Shown here one piece after another: positions 40,061 through 49,051 of a stretch of 64,000 bases of DNA. This DNA is from CAZCTO01 sp964501725 (lineage in GTDB: Bacteria > Bacillota > Clostridia > Saccharofermentanales > Saccharofermentanaceae). The translations under genes were made by a program, and so were the position numbers. The stretch spans positions 124,001 through 188,000 of the forward strand of contig CAZCTO010000001.1 in NCBI GenBank assembly GCA_964501725.1, read 5' to 3'. Numbering within the stretch: the first letter of the stretch is position 1; every line of letters starts with the position of its first letter. The notes beneath the pieces are model-generated. The model was not told where the DNA came from. It did no database searches and was given only the letters and a program-made list of their open reading frames with translations.

Positions 40061-42154
40061 TCACGGGTTCGGGGTCGGTGACGGGGTCGGTGACGGGGTC
40101 GGTGACGGCGATGGTGTCGGTGTCGGTGTCGGCGTCGGCGTCGGCGTTGCTGTTGGTGTCGGAGTCACCACAACTTCCTCGAAAACCGCCTTGAGTGAAA
40201 AGTCGTTCGGAGGCATTGTAAAGCTATAATTTATATTGTCGCTTATAAATGTATTGGATGCATCGACCCATTCCTTGAAGGTATGATCGGAGTCAGGAAT
40301 CGCCTGGATGCTAACAACTGATCCCTCAAAATATGTCCCCGCTCCCGTAACTGTTCCGCCATCCGTAGAATTCAGTGAAAGAATGTACGGAGCCGGAGTC
40401 GGGGTCGGAGTCGGAGTTCCTCCCCGTTGAGCATCTTCAGCCGTACCTATATATAACTTGATGGATGATTTTCTCGAGACCGGCGTGCCCGCAACGGGAT
40501 CTGTCATCAAAACATACTGTTGTTTCTTATTGAGTCCTACGGCCGCCGGATTGCTGATCTCAATCTGACCGATAACCAGACCATTTTCATCAATCACCTT
40601 TTCAGCGGCTTCGACGGTCAGATTTACAAGTTTGGGGACCGTAATCGTTTCGGACTCTTCACTATACACCAGAATAACCACGCTTCCGGGCTTAACAGCG
40701 GTTCCGGATACCGGCTCGGTTCGAATAACAATCCCCGGCTCGAACTGATCATTGATTTCGGGTCTGGTAGTCACGAAAAAGCCCTTTGCCGTAAGAACCG
40801 TTTTTGCGGATTCGAGGCTCATTTCACTATACTGGTCAAGAATAATCGAATCCTCCGCCCTGCTGACGGTTAGATAAAGCTTGTTGTTCTTTGATTTGAT
40901 CTCAACGCCCGGCTCTATACTTTGATCAATGATAATATCCGGGGCGTAATCGGAGCGAATCTGGTACTCAACTTTGTAATCCTTAAAATTCAACGCTTCG
41001 AATTCCAGAATGACTTCCTGAAGAGATCGTCCTTCATAATTCGCAACAACAAATGAATCCTTGGTCTTTATACTGGTACTATTACTGACCGTTTTGATGA
41101 TCAGTGACAGAATTCCGATCAAAACGCCCACAATCACAACAACCAGCAAAATCACAAGCAGATTATCCCGAAGTCGTGATCTTCTGCGTTTATCGATGGA
41201 TCGTTCAATGTCACGAAGCTTACCGTAATTCGGTTCTTGACGCATTGACGGCATATGATTGGTTGTTGTTTCAATATACTCCTGATTCGCAATCAATCCA
41301 TATGAACCGTTCGGGTCAATCATAAGCGAATCCAACTCCGCAACCATTTCCCGAATCGTAGAATAACGGTATTCGGTGCCTTTTTGCATACACTTCTGGA
41401 TGATTGCATCCAGACCCTGAGGCACTCCGGGCACAAACGAAGATGCGAGAGGAACCGGCTCCTGAAGGTGTTTAACCGCTATAGCGACCGGTGTATCTCC
41501 GTCAAACGGCAGTCTTCCCGTAACCATTTCAAAAAGCATGACTCCGACAGAGTAGATATCAGAAGCAGGACCAACGATGGCACCGCGTGCCTGTTCCGGA
41601 GAAAAATAATGAACAGAACCGAGCGCACCTCCGGATGTCAGTGTTATTGTATTACTGGTTGCCGCGCGGGCAATTCCGAAATCGGTTACTTTCGCAATTC
41701 GATCCTTTGTAATCATAATGTTGTGAGGCTTAATGTCTCTGTGAACAATGCCGTTCTGATGTGCATGATCCAAAGCCAGTCCGATTTGAATTACGATCGG
41801 AACAGCAACGCGCCAGTCAAGATGACCGTTTTGGTTGATTAAATCTTTAACGGTGATACCCTCTACATATTCCTGAACCATGTACCGGAAATTGCCTTCC
41901 TGTCCGATACCCAATACTTTAACAATATTCGAGTGGGTCAAAGATGCTGCCGCTTTGGCCTCCGTGTCAAACCTCTTAATGAATTCGGTATCCGCGGAGA
42001 ATTCCTGCTTGAGAATTTTGATTGCGACTCGCGCACCCGACGATAAATCAATAGCAAGATACACATTGGCCATTCCGCCACTGCCGATCAGATGAGTAAT
42101 CCGATAACGCCCCCCGAGAATCATCCCTTCAGGACCATTTTTTGTTGTGTTCAT
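40061..42154 (-). CDS. prkC: PASTA-domain Ser/Thr protein kinase with extra C-terminal repeat domain
   Basis: A 697-residue membrane kinase. The kinase domain (about 16-275) is complete: GSGGMA loop, K46, HRDIKPHN with D140, DFG at 158-160, SPEQ. A basic segment leads to one membrane helix (331-354). Three PASTA domains (about 365-432, 433-498, 501-571) should bind muropeptides or lipid II outside. Unusually a fourth domain follows (about 588-660; TDGGTVTGAGTYFEGSVVSIQAIPD, FKEWVDASNTFISD, FTMPPNDFSLKAVF), a bacterial InlB-B/Flg_new type repeat, between Thr-Pro stretches, ending in a 35-residue Thr/Ser-Pro tail. Its start overlaps the prpC stop (ATGA). Confidence 0.95.
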   Translation of the reverse strand: MNTTKNGPEGMILGGRYRITHLIGSGGMANVYLAIDLSSGARVAIKILKQEFSADTEFIKRFDTEAKAAASLTHSNIVKVLGIGQEGNFRYMVQEYVEGITVKDLINQNGHLDWRVAVPIVIQIGLALDHAHQNGIVHRDIKPHNIMITKDRIAKVTDFGIARAATSNTITLTSGGALGSVHYFSPEQARGAIVGPASDIYSVGVMLFEMVTGRLPFDGDTPVAIAVKHLQEPVPLASSFVPGVPQGLDAIIQKCMQKGTEYRYSTIREMVAELDSLMIDPNGSYGLIANQEYIETTTNHMPSMRQEPNYGKLRDIERSIDKRRRSRLRDNLLVILLVVVIVGVLIGILSLIIKTVSNSTSIKTKDSFVVANYEGRSLQEVILEFEALNFKDYKVEYQIRSDYAPDIIIDQSIEPGVEIKSKNNKLYLTVSRAEDSIILDQYSEMSLESAKTVLTAKGFFVTTRPEINDQFEPGIVIRTEPVSGTAVKPGSVVILVYSEESETITVPKLVNLTVEAAEKVIDENGLVIGQIEISNPAAVGLNKKQQYVLMTDPVAGTPVSRKSSIKLYIGTAEDAQRGGTPTPTPTPAPYILSLNSTDGGTVTGAGTYFEGSVVSIQAIPDSDHTFKEWVDASNTFISDNINYSFTMPPNDFSLKAVFEEVVVTPTPTATPTPTPTPTPTPSPSPTPSPTPSPTPNP
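40071..40106. repeat. Three perfect 12-bp tandem repeats in prkC
   Basis: GGGGTCGGTGAC three times in a row, followed by degenerate 6-bp units to about 40165. It codes the Ser/Thr-Pro tail of the kinase. Whole-repeat slippage would keep the frame and change only tail length. Confidence 0.85.
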
Positions 42155-42906
42155 ACTGTCTCCTTATTTTTTTCCATTGCGCAATGGATCAAAATAACCG
42201 TTACGTTGTCATTTCCACCGGCATCATTTGCAAGATCTATCAATTGCTGAGCACAGGAATCAAGGTTCTTGTGCCTGCGTAATGTTTTCCGAATCATCTC
42301 TTCTTCCACATACCCGTAAAGACCGTCCGTACACATGAGTATCAGGTCACCTTCTGAAATATCAAAAGAATACGTGTCGGGGGACATGTATTCATTGACC
42401 CCCAGCGACTTCACAAGAACATGCCTTTTGGGATGGTTGGCGGCCTCTTTTTCTGATATTGAGCCCATATCCACAAGCTCCTGAACCAGTGTGTGATCAA
42501 CCGTTAGGCGCTCCAGGGATGAGCCATGAAGAAGATATACCCTGCAGTCCCCGATATGCGATATATATAGACGCCAGTCACGAAATACCGCAAGCGTCAA
42601 AGTCGTACCCATTCCCCTGTACTCTTTGTTATCCAGAGATTGAAGATACACCTTCACGTTAGCTTTTTCGATTGTATCCTTCAAAAGTTCCTCAAGATCC
42701 CTGACGGATTTTGCCTTATCCAGTTCCTTAGGGAGAGATGTAAGCGCAAACTCAACAGCGGTTCTGCTGGCGATTTCACCGACTGCATGACCGCCCATAC
42801 CATCCGCAACAACAAAAACACTGCTGTCGCCCACGCTTAATATTGCATGGAAGTCCTCATTATTGTTTCTGACTTTCCCCTTATCAGTCGCACTTGCGTA
42901 TCTCAT
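42151..42906 (-). CDS. prpC: PP2C-family Ser/Thr protein phosphatase
   Basis: A 251-residue metal-dependent phosphatase that reverses PrkC phosphorylation. Metal-binding acids are in GKVRNNNEDFHAI, FVVADGMGGHAVGEIAS, LMCTDGLYGYVEE and GGNDNVTVILI. It overlaps rlmN upstream and prkC downstream by 4 nt each (ATGA), the standard kinase-phosphatase pairing. Confidence 0.95.
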   Translation of the reverse strand: MRYASATDKGKVRNNNEDFHAILSVGDSSVFVVADGMGGHAVGEIASRTAVEFALTSLPKELDKAKSVRDLEELLKDTIEKANVKVYLQSLDNKEYRGMGTTLTLAVFRDWRLYISHIGDCRVYLLHGSSLERLTVDHTLVQELVDMGSISEKEAANHPKRHVLVKSLGVNEYMSPDTYSFDISEGDLILMCTDGLYGYVEEEMIRKTLRRHKNLDSCAQQLIDLANDAGGNDNVTVILIHCAMEKNKETV

Positions 42907-43946
42907 TGATCGCTTTTCTCCCGGAGGCCTCTGCGGAGTTGTCCGCAGGCTGCCATAATGTCGGTTCCCATCTCTCTTCGAAGTGTTACAGTCATCTTAA
43001 GTCGCTCCAGTTCTTCCATGAATGCAGCAACATTCTCATCCTTGCTTCTGCGATACGGACTGCCCGGGAATTCATTCGCGGCAATCAGATTGATGTGGCA
43101 ATGAATTCCTCTGAGCAACGCCGCAAGTTGTCTGGCATTGGCTCTTGAGTCGTTCACCCCATCAAACAAAGAATACTCGAACGATATTCTTCTTCCCGTT
43201 TTCTCAACATAGTCGCGACATGCATTGAGCAAATCAACCAAACTATACCTTGCTGCGACCGGCATCAATTTGGCTCGAAGCTCATCGCTGGGTGCGTGAA
43301 GTGATACCGACAGATTGACTTGCAGGTCAATACACATGAATTCTATCATTTGAGGCACCAGTCCGCAAGTTGAAACGGTAATGTGTCGAGCGCCCAAATT
43401 CAAGCCTTTTGGTGAATTCAGCGCCCTCAAAAAAATCAGTAGGTTTTCATAGTTATCAAACGGCTCGCCGATCCCCATAACAACAACTCTCGAGATACGT
43501 TCCTTTACGATATCCGATACTACTGCGACCTGAGCAAGCATTTCTCCGCTTGTCAGGCTCCTGCCAAAACCGGCATAAGCGGATGCACAGAAAGAACACC
43601 CCATTTTGCATCCGGACTGTGAGGAAATACAGACAGATAATCCGTATTTGTATCTCATAACAACGGTTTCGATGCAATGGCCGTCATGAAGCTTGAATAC
43701 AAATTTACGTGTACCGTCCTTCTCCGATGTATACTCATTTTCGAGAGAAAATCCTTCAGCAATAAAGTCTTCATCAATTGCGTTTTTCAACGGTTCGGGA
43801 AGGTTTGTCATTCTTTGCGTATGGATAATTCCTTTAGTCAGCCAACCGTAAATCTGTTGCGCTCGAAATTTCGGGAATCCACGCCCGGCAAGCCACTCCT
43901 CCCAATCGGGAAATGACGGATCCATTATAAATTTTCGGTTACTCAT
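42903..43946 (-). CDS. rlmN: Dual-specificity rRNA/tRNA methyltransferase RlmN
   Basis: A 347-residue radical-SAM enzyme making 2-methyladenosine at 23S A2503 and in tRNA. The Fe-S cluster cysteines are in SSQSGCKMGCSFCASAYAGF, the SAM region in MGIGEPFDNYENL, and the methyl-carrying Cys is in the C-terminal region near RREMGTDIMAACGQLR. ATG 43946 overlaps the rsmB stop (ATGA). Confidence 0.95.
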   Translation of the reverse strand: MSNRKFIMDPSFPDWEEWLAGRGFPKFRAQQIYGWLTKGIIHTQRMTNLPEPLKNAIDEDFIAEGFSLENEYTSEKDGTRKFVFKLHDGHCIETVVMRYKYGLSVCISSQSGCKMGCSFCASAYAGFGRSLTSGEMLAQVAVVSDIVKERISRVVVMGIGEPFDNYENLLIFLRALNSPKGLNLGARHITVSTCGLVPQMIEFMCIDLQVNLSVSLHAPSDELRAKLMPVAARYSLVDLLNACRDYVEKTGRRISFEYSLFDGVNDSRANARQLAALLRGIHCHINLIAANEFPGSPYRRSKDENVAAFMEELERLKMTVTLRREMGTDIMAACGQLRRGLREKSDQ

Positions 43947-45322
43947 TTTATTCTCCTCATCTTTGCAATAAAAAAACCGTCACACCCGTCTTCATCCGGA
44001 AGAAGAAGGAGTCTTCCTTTTTCTGCGGAAGCAATATGTCGCGGGTTATCTGCCGTCAGTTTCTTCGGGAGGTGATCTGCAATGCTCTCAGACACAAACC
44101 GGCTGTCCGATGCCAGAAACTGATCTGCCTGACCGTCGTTTTCATCCGGGTTAATCGTGCATGTGCAATATACCAGAGATCCGCCGGGGCGCACAAACGA
44201 TGCGGTTTTTCGAAGAATTTCCGCCTGCAGCGGTATAAGTGCGATAATCTTGTCGTAGCTTGCCGTAATCCTTATGTCCGGCTTCCGACGCAGCAACCCA
44301 AGTCCGCTGCAGGGAACATCAACGACAACCGTATCAAACGTTCCGATCCATTCAGGATGTTCCTGATCCAGTGTCAACGCGTCTGCAACTTGTATTTGAA
44401 TGGATGACAAACCCAGACGGTCTGCGTTCTGCCTGACCAGAGCGAGGCGACCCTCATGAATATCCATCGAGATTATCTCCGCTTGATTGTCCGACAATTC
44501 GGCCAGATGGCAACTTTTTCCGCCGGGGGCAGAACACATATCCAGAATTCGATCCTTTGCGTGCGGGTCAGCAATAACCGATGCCATCATCGCTGCTTCG
44601 TCCTGAATCATAAACAATCCCTCTCGAAAAGCCTCCAGGCTTTCAATCGATTTCGATCCGAGGCGAATACGAAGTGCCTGCGAAGCAAATCGTCCGTCTT
44701 GTACGATGACCCCCTCTGCTTCAAGCCTTTCCCGAAGAGATGAAACGCTGCAGCGTAACCGGTTGATGCGGGCGGTTGTCTCCGGTTGCGAAAGAAAAGA
44801 AGCTGCAATTTTTTCCGCTTTAGGTCTTCCAAACCACTTGATTAAGAGTCCGCTGATTTCCTTACTCAGTGAATAACGAACATCAAATTTGGCGTTATTA
44901 ATCTCGCTTTCAATGGTGTCCACGTTCTCCGCAATGGATCTCAGAACAGCGTTGACCATGCCGACGCCACCGCGATTGGTAATCAGTTTTGCAAGATCTA
45001 CCGACGTGTTTACAGCTGCAAAAGGTGGAATTGAACGTGAAAAAAGAAGCTGCCATGCGCCCATTCGCAGAAGTATTCGAACATTACTATCAATTTTCCG
45101 GCTATTCTTGCCTGCGCAGCGATCAATAAAATGATCCAGTGTAAAGGAATATGTAATCACTCCGTAAAACATTGCGGTCACAAAATTCTTGTCCAGATCA
45201 GAAAGCTCATTTTCAGAACGATAACGCTGTTTCAATACAAGATTGGCATATCCGCTTTTCTCAAAAACTTCAAAAAGCATTTCATAGCATGTCTTTCTCG
45301 GAATATCTGCTTTCCGGCTCAC
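43943..45322 (-). CDS. rsmB: 16S rRNA (cytosine-967-C5)-methyltransferase
   Basis: A 459-residue enzyme. The N-terminal part is a NusB-like RNA-binding domain (about 8-140). The catalytic part has the SAM site DMCSAPGGKSCHLAEL, the helper Cys in VDVPCSGLGLLRRKPD and the nucleophile Cys in YCTCTINPDEND. It starts with GTG 45322, overlapping the fmt stop (GTGA). Confidence 0.95.
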   Translation of the reverse strand: MSRKADIPRKTCYEMLFEVFEKSGYANLVLKQRYRSENELSDLDKNFVTAMFYGVITYSFTLDHFIDRCAGKNSRKIDSNVRILLRMGAWQLLFSRSIPPFAAVNTSVDLAKLITNRGGVGMVNAVLRSIAENVDTIESEINNAKFDVRYSLSKEISGLLIKWFGRPKAEKIAASFLSQPETTARINRLRCSVSSLRERLEAEGVIVQDGRFASQALRIRLGSKSIESLEAFREGLFMIQDEAAMMASVIADPHAKDRILDMCSAPGGKSCHLAELSDNQAEIISMDIHEGRLALVRQNADRLGLSSIQIQVADALTLDQEHPEWIGTFDTVVVDVPCSGLGLLRRKPDIRITASYDKIIALIPLQAEILRKTASFVRPGGSLVYCTCTINPDENDGQADQFLASDSRFVSESIADHLPKKLTADNPRHIASAEKGRLLLLPDEDGCDGFFIAKMRRIK

Positions 45323-46290
45323 TTATCACCGCCGAGAACATCAGAAACTTTGTAGTTATGAGCACATTCAGAAGCATTCATCCGTCTGCATGACTCGGGC
45401 TGGATACATGTAAGCAGCAGGCAACTGTCCTTACACATCACAGCGATAATATCTTTTTTGGCACAAAGTATCGTTCCGGGTTCAGGCTCACCGTATGTTT
45501 TTCTGAACTCGTCAATATACTGAGATGAGTCGGCAGGCAACGCGGAACAATGGATCTTAAGCCTGCAACCCCGACAAAAAGTGGATGCGGCAGGCCATTC
45601 GGATAGTCCTCTGATCTGATTATGAATGACCTTCGAGGGATTGTCCCAGTTAATCAGCCCTTGCTCTTTACGTATAGGAGGCGCAAAAGTTGCTTCGCTT
45701 TGAACTTGTTTTACAGGAACAATATCTCCCGACAGGTAACCGGGAATCGTTTGAATGAGAAGCTGTGCTCCGAGATCGGCCAATTTGCCGGTTAATTCCG
45801 AAGAAGTGATTGAATCACTGATCTCACACACAGACTGGGTTAGAATATCTCCGGTATCCATACCCTTATCCATCACCATGATCGTTACTCCGGTTTCTGT
45901 TTCGCCATTTAATATGGACCATTGGATCGGAGCGGCACCTCTGTACTTGGGAAGCAGCGATGCATGAACATTAAGACATCCCCGACCGGGAATCTGAAGA
46001 ATGCTTTCAGGAAGAATTTTCCCGTAGGCCGCCGTGATAATCAGATCCGGAGATAGGCTTTGGATTAACGCAAGACATTCAGGATCCCGCACGGAGGCAG
46101 GTTGATAGACAGGAATATTATGCGATACAGATGCCGTCTTCACCGGAGATGCGGTCATCAACATATGCCTTCCGGAAGGTTTATCCGGCTGGGAAAAACA
46201 GGCAACAATATTAAAGCCGGAGGCTATCAGACGCTCGAGCACTGTTTTGGAAAAATCGGGAGTCCCCATGAAGATTATTCGCTCGTTCAA
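45319..46290 (-). CDS. fmt: Methionyl-tRNA formyltransferase
   Basis: A 323-residue enzyme that formylates initiator Met-tRNA with 10-formyl-THF. The active-site stretch NVHASLLPKYRGAAPIQWSIL and GVTIMVMDKGMDTGDIL are typical, as is the start MNERIIFMGTPDFS. The start codon is TTG 46290, overlapping the def stop as TTGA. def-fmt order is conserved; the deformylase removes later what this enzyme adds. Confidence 0.95.
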   Translation of the reverse strand: MNERIIFMGTPDFSKTVLERLIASGFNIVACFSQPDKPSGRHMLMTASPVKTASVSHNIPVYQPASVRDPECLALIQSLSPDLIITAAYGKILPESILQIPGRGCLNVHASLLPKYRGAAPIQWSILNGETETGVTIMVMDKGMDTGDILTQSVCEISDSITSSELTGKLADLGAQLLIQTIPGYLSGDIVPVKQVQSEATFAPPIRKEQGLINWDNPSKVIHNQIRGLSEWPAASTFCRGCRLKIHCSALPADSSQYIDEFRKTYGEPEPGTILCAKKDIIAVMCKDSCLLLTCIQPESCRRMNASECAHNYKVSDVLGGDK

Positions 46291-46751
46291 TCTGAATCTG
46301 TTTGCCCCCTGACCTTATCAATGAATAAAATGCCGTTAAGATGATCATTCTCATGACATATACAAACCGCCAGAAGTCCGGTTGCCGTAATCTCAAACGA
46401 CTTTCCGTTGCGATCCTGAGCACGGATAACAATCTTCTCAGGGCGCTCAACTTCGCCGGATTTGCCGGGTACGGAAAGACACCCTTCGGATCCGACGACA
46501 CTACCTTCGGAAGAGATGATCTCAGGGTTAACGAACTCAATTAATCCGTGCTCATCTCCGACATCAACAACAAAAATGCGCTTCAGCACACCGACCTGCG
46601 GTGCGGCAAGGCCTATTCCTCTTCCTTCAAACCGCATTGTTTCAGCCATGTCGTCCAGAAGCTCAATCAATTTTGTGTCAAACTGTGTTACTTCTCTGGA
46701 TCGTTTACGAAGAATTTCATCGCCAACAACCACTATTTCTCTAAGCGCCAT
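46287..46751 (-). CDS. def: Peptide deformylase
   Basis: A 154-residue metallo-hydrolase that removes the N-formyl group of new proteins. Its three motifs are GIGLAAPQVG, EGCLSVPG (metal Cys) and CHENDHLNGILF (two metal His and the catalytic Glu). I chose ATG 46751 over 46757 because AAAGGA lies 8 nt from it but only 2-3 nt from the earlier ATG. It follows priA by 32 nt. Confidence 0.95.
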   Translation of the reverse strand: MALREIVVVGDEILRKRSREVTQFDTKLIELLDDMAETMRFEGRGIGLAAPQVGVLKRIFVVDVGDEHGLIEFVNPEIISSEGSVVGSEGCLSVPGKSGEVERPEKIVIRAQDRNGKSFEITATGLLAVCICHENDHLNGILFIDKVRGQTDSD

Positions 46752-46783
46752 ATTCATTTCCTTTCAATTTTTACAATATCATT

Positions 46784-49027
46784 CTACCATAAAGGATCAA
46801 TATCGACATACATACAGTAATCCTTGCCTGAATACGTATTCTGAAGAATGGTATAGAGCATGGCAAGCATACTCTTATTTTTTGCTTTGATGTTAATGCG
46901 GAATCGATAACGGTCACGAAGCCGGTATATTTGTGCCGGACCGGGGCCAAACACTTCAATATCGTTCCCTGGAGTGACCTGAGTTTTGGATGTGTCCAGG
47001 AAGTTTTTTATTTCTTTGGCTTGCAACCATCCCGTTTTTTCATCAGGATGAGAAAGAATCAGACTGCCCAACGCCAGAAACGGCGGATACTCCAATCGTT
47101 TTCTATATTCAATCTCGTTTTTAAAAAATGCCTGAAAATCCTGCGCCGCTGCCTGCAAAATAACATCATCTTCGGGCTGATAGGTTTGGATAAAAACAGT
47201 TCCGGGGAGATCCCCCCGTCCTGCACGGCCGGCTGCCTGTGTAATCAGTTGGAAGGCTCTCTCCCCTGCCCTGAAATCAGAAGCCCTGATCAGGAGATCC
47301 GCACTAATAATCCCGACGATGGTTACACTCGGGAAATCATGACCTTTTGCAATCATCTGGGTTCCGATCAGTATATCCGCTCTTTTCATGCGAAAATCTT
47401 CCAACAATCTGGAATGTGCGCCACGCCCAGCTGTTGTATCCTGGTCCATACGGATGATCCGGTGTTCCGGAAATTCCTTTCTGACAATTTCCTCAAGTTG
47501 CTGTGTTCCCAGCCCGAGTTTGCCTTGAAGTTTGCTTCCGCAGGAAGAACACTCCTCCGGTACTTTCATTGTTCTGAGGCAGTAATGACAAATCAGAAGG
47601 GGCTTCCGTCCTCCGCCCGGAGAATGAAGAGTCATCGCCACCGAACAGTGAGGACAAATAATCGATTCTCCGCACGCGCGGCAAAGCATCAAACTCGAAT
47701 ATCCCCGCTTGTTCAGGAAAAGGATGACCTGTTCCCCCTTACCAAGGGCCGTTTTCATTGCCGTTTTGAGCGGACGGCTCAATTCCGAACGATTTCCGCC
47801 TCGAAGTTCTTGTCTCATGTCGATTACCTGAACCTCGGGAAGAACAGAATCGCAAACCCTGTCCGGCAGGGACAACAACGTTGAATACCCGGATATCGCT
47901 GAATAATATGTTTCTACATTGGGAGTCGCCGACCCAAGAACAAGTCTGGCGCCGAGAATCCTCGCCCGCATCCTCGCTACGTCCCGGGCATGATACCTCG
48001 GGTGTGTTTCTGATTTGTAAGAGGAATCCTGTTCTTCATCCATTAATATCAATCCGAGATCAGCAATGGGCGCGAAAACAGCCGATCTTGCTCCGACAAT
48101 AATCCGTGCGTCCCCCTTACGGATCATGTCCCATTGCTCGTATCGCTCTTTGGGTGTGAGTCGACTATGCAGCACTGCCAGTTTTTCGGGAAATCGTTCG
48201 GAAACCCACCGGATCATCTGAGGAGTCAACGATATTTCCGGAACCAGAAAAAGTACACTTCCGCCCTGATTCAGCACTTCCTCCGCACAGTGCAGGTAAA
48301 CCTCCGTTTTGCCGCTGCCTGTTACGCCATAGAGCAAAAACTCCTTTTGCCCTTTTTCAGAAAGGATCTGATCGACAGCTTTTCTCTGCGCATCCGTCAG
48401 TATCGGAAGCGGCGGCTCTTTAAATTCTTCATCCGCCGCAAAGGGATCACAAGAATAATCATCCGGGGATGGGGCGCGTTGGACCGTTTCGATTAAGCCT
48501 TTTTCTTTTAGAGAAGTAATCGGTGATTTGGAAACCGAAAGTGAGCTCATTATTTCAGAGACATAGGCTTCTTTGCAATCAACAAGCATTTCGAGCACAC
48601 GAATCTGTGCCAGACTTCCGAGATCTCCTTCAGAAAGAACCGAAATTGCTTTTTCTTCGTCCGTGATCATCGCCATCAAACGGGTCTTGTGTTTCATCTC
48701 CGTAACAGCGGAAGGAACCATCATTCGAACGACATCTCCGTAAGTGCAGGAGTATCGGGTACGTACCAGAGACATCAGCGCAATTTGGTCCTTGCGAACG
48801 ACCGGAACCGGGTCAATAATTTCTCGAATTGACTTCAGTTCCTGAGCAAATTCAGAAGCATCCGCCAACGCAACTACAAGAGCCGCTTCGGTCCGGTTTC
48901 CCGCACCAAAAGGAACACGAACATACTGTCCCTCGAGAATCAGCGGAGCCAAATCATCGGGAACCGCATAATCGAACAATCGGTCGATGGATCTGACAGA
49001 GTCACGAAGAATAACGGATGCAATCAT
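46784..49027 (-). CDS. priA: Primosomal protein N' (replication restart helicase)
   Basis: A 747-residue 3'-5' helicase that reloads the replisome at stalled forks. The DNA-binding domain starts ILRDSVRSIDRLFDYAVPD. Helicase motifs are GVTGSGKTEVYLH, LVPEISLTPQM, LMDEEQDSSYKSE, GSATPNVET, QVILFLNKRGYSS and AAGRAGRGDLPG. The eight zinc cysteines are in CRACGESIICPHC and CHYCLRTM ... CSSCGSKL. It follows polC by 24 nt, so polymerase and restart helicase are made together. Confidence 0.96.
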   Translation of the reverse strand: MIASVILRDSVRSIDRLFDYAVPDDLAPLILEGQYVRVPFGAGNRTEAALVVALADASEFAQELKSIREIIDPVPVVRKDQIALMSLVRTRYSCTYGDVVRMMVPSAVTEMKHKTRLMAMITDEEKAISVLSEGDLGSLAQIRVLEMLVDCKEAYVSEIMSSLSVSKSPITSLKEKGLIETVQRAPSPDDYSCDPFAADEEFKEPPLPILTDAQRKAVDQILSEKGQKEFLLYGVTGSGKTEVYLHCAEEVLNQGGSVLFLVPEISLTPQMIRWVSERFPEKLAVLHSRLTPKERYEQWDMIRKGDARIIVGARSAVFAPIADLGLILMDEEQDSSYKSETHPRYHARDVARMRARILGARLVLGSATPNVETYYSAISGYSTLLSLPDRVCDSVLPEVQVIDMRQELRGGNRSELSRPLKTAMKTALGKGEQVILFLNKRGYSSLMLCRACGESIICPHCSVAMTLHSPGGGRKPLLICHYCLRTMKVPEECSSCGSKLQGKLGLGTQQLEEIVRKEFPEHRIIRMDQDTTAGRGAHSRLLEDFRMKRADILIGTQMIAKGHDFPSVTIVGIISADLLIRASDFRAGERAFQLITQAAGRAGRGDLPGTVFIQTYQPEDDVILQAAAQDFQAFFKNEIEYRKRLEYPPFLALGSLILSHPDEKTGWLQAKEIKNFLDTSKTQVTPGNDIEVFGPGPAQIYRLRDRYRFRINIKAKNKSMLAMLYTILQNTYSGKDYCMYVDIDPLW

Positions 49028-49051
49028 ATTGATCCTCCCATCCGTATTTTC

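Noticed and set aside
40009..40229. A CRISPR-like or regulatory repeat array in the GT-rich tract
   Set aside because: The units are 6-12 bp without spacers and lie in frame inside prkC, coding for a Thr/Ser-Pro tail.
46931..47884. A 317-codon open frame on the plus strand opposite priA
   Set aside because: Its sequence is rich in Cys, His and Arg without family signs, as expected from an antisense frame of a well-conserved helicase.
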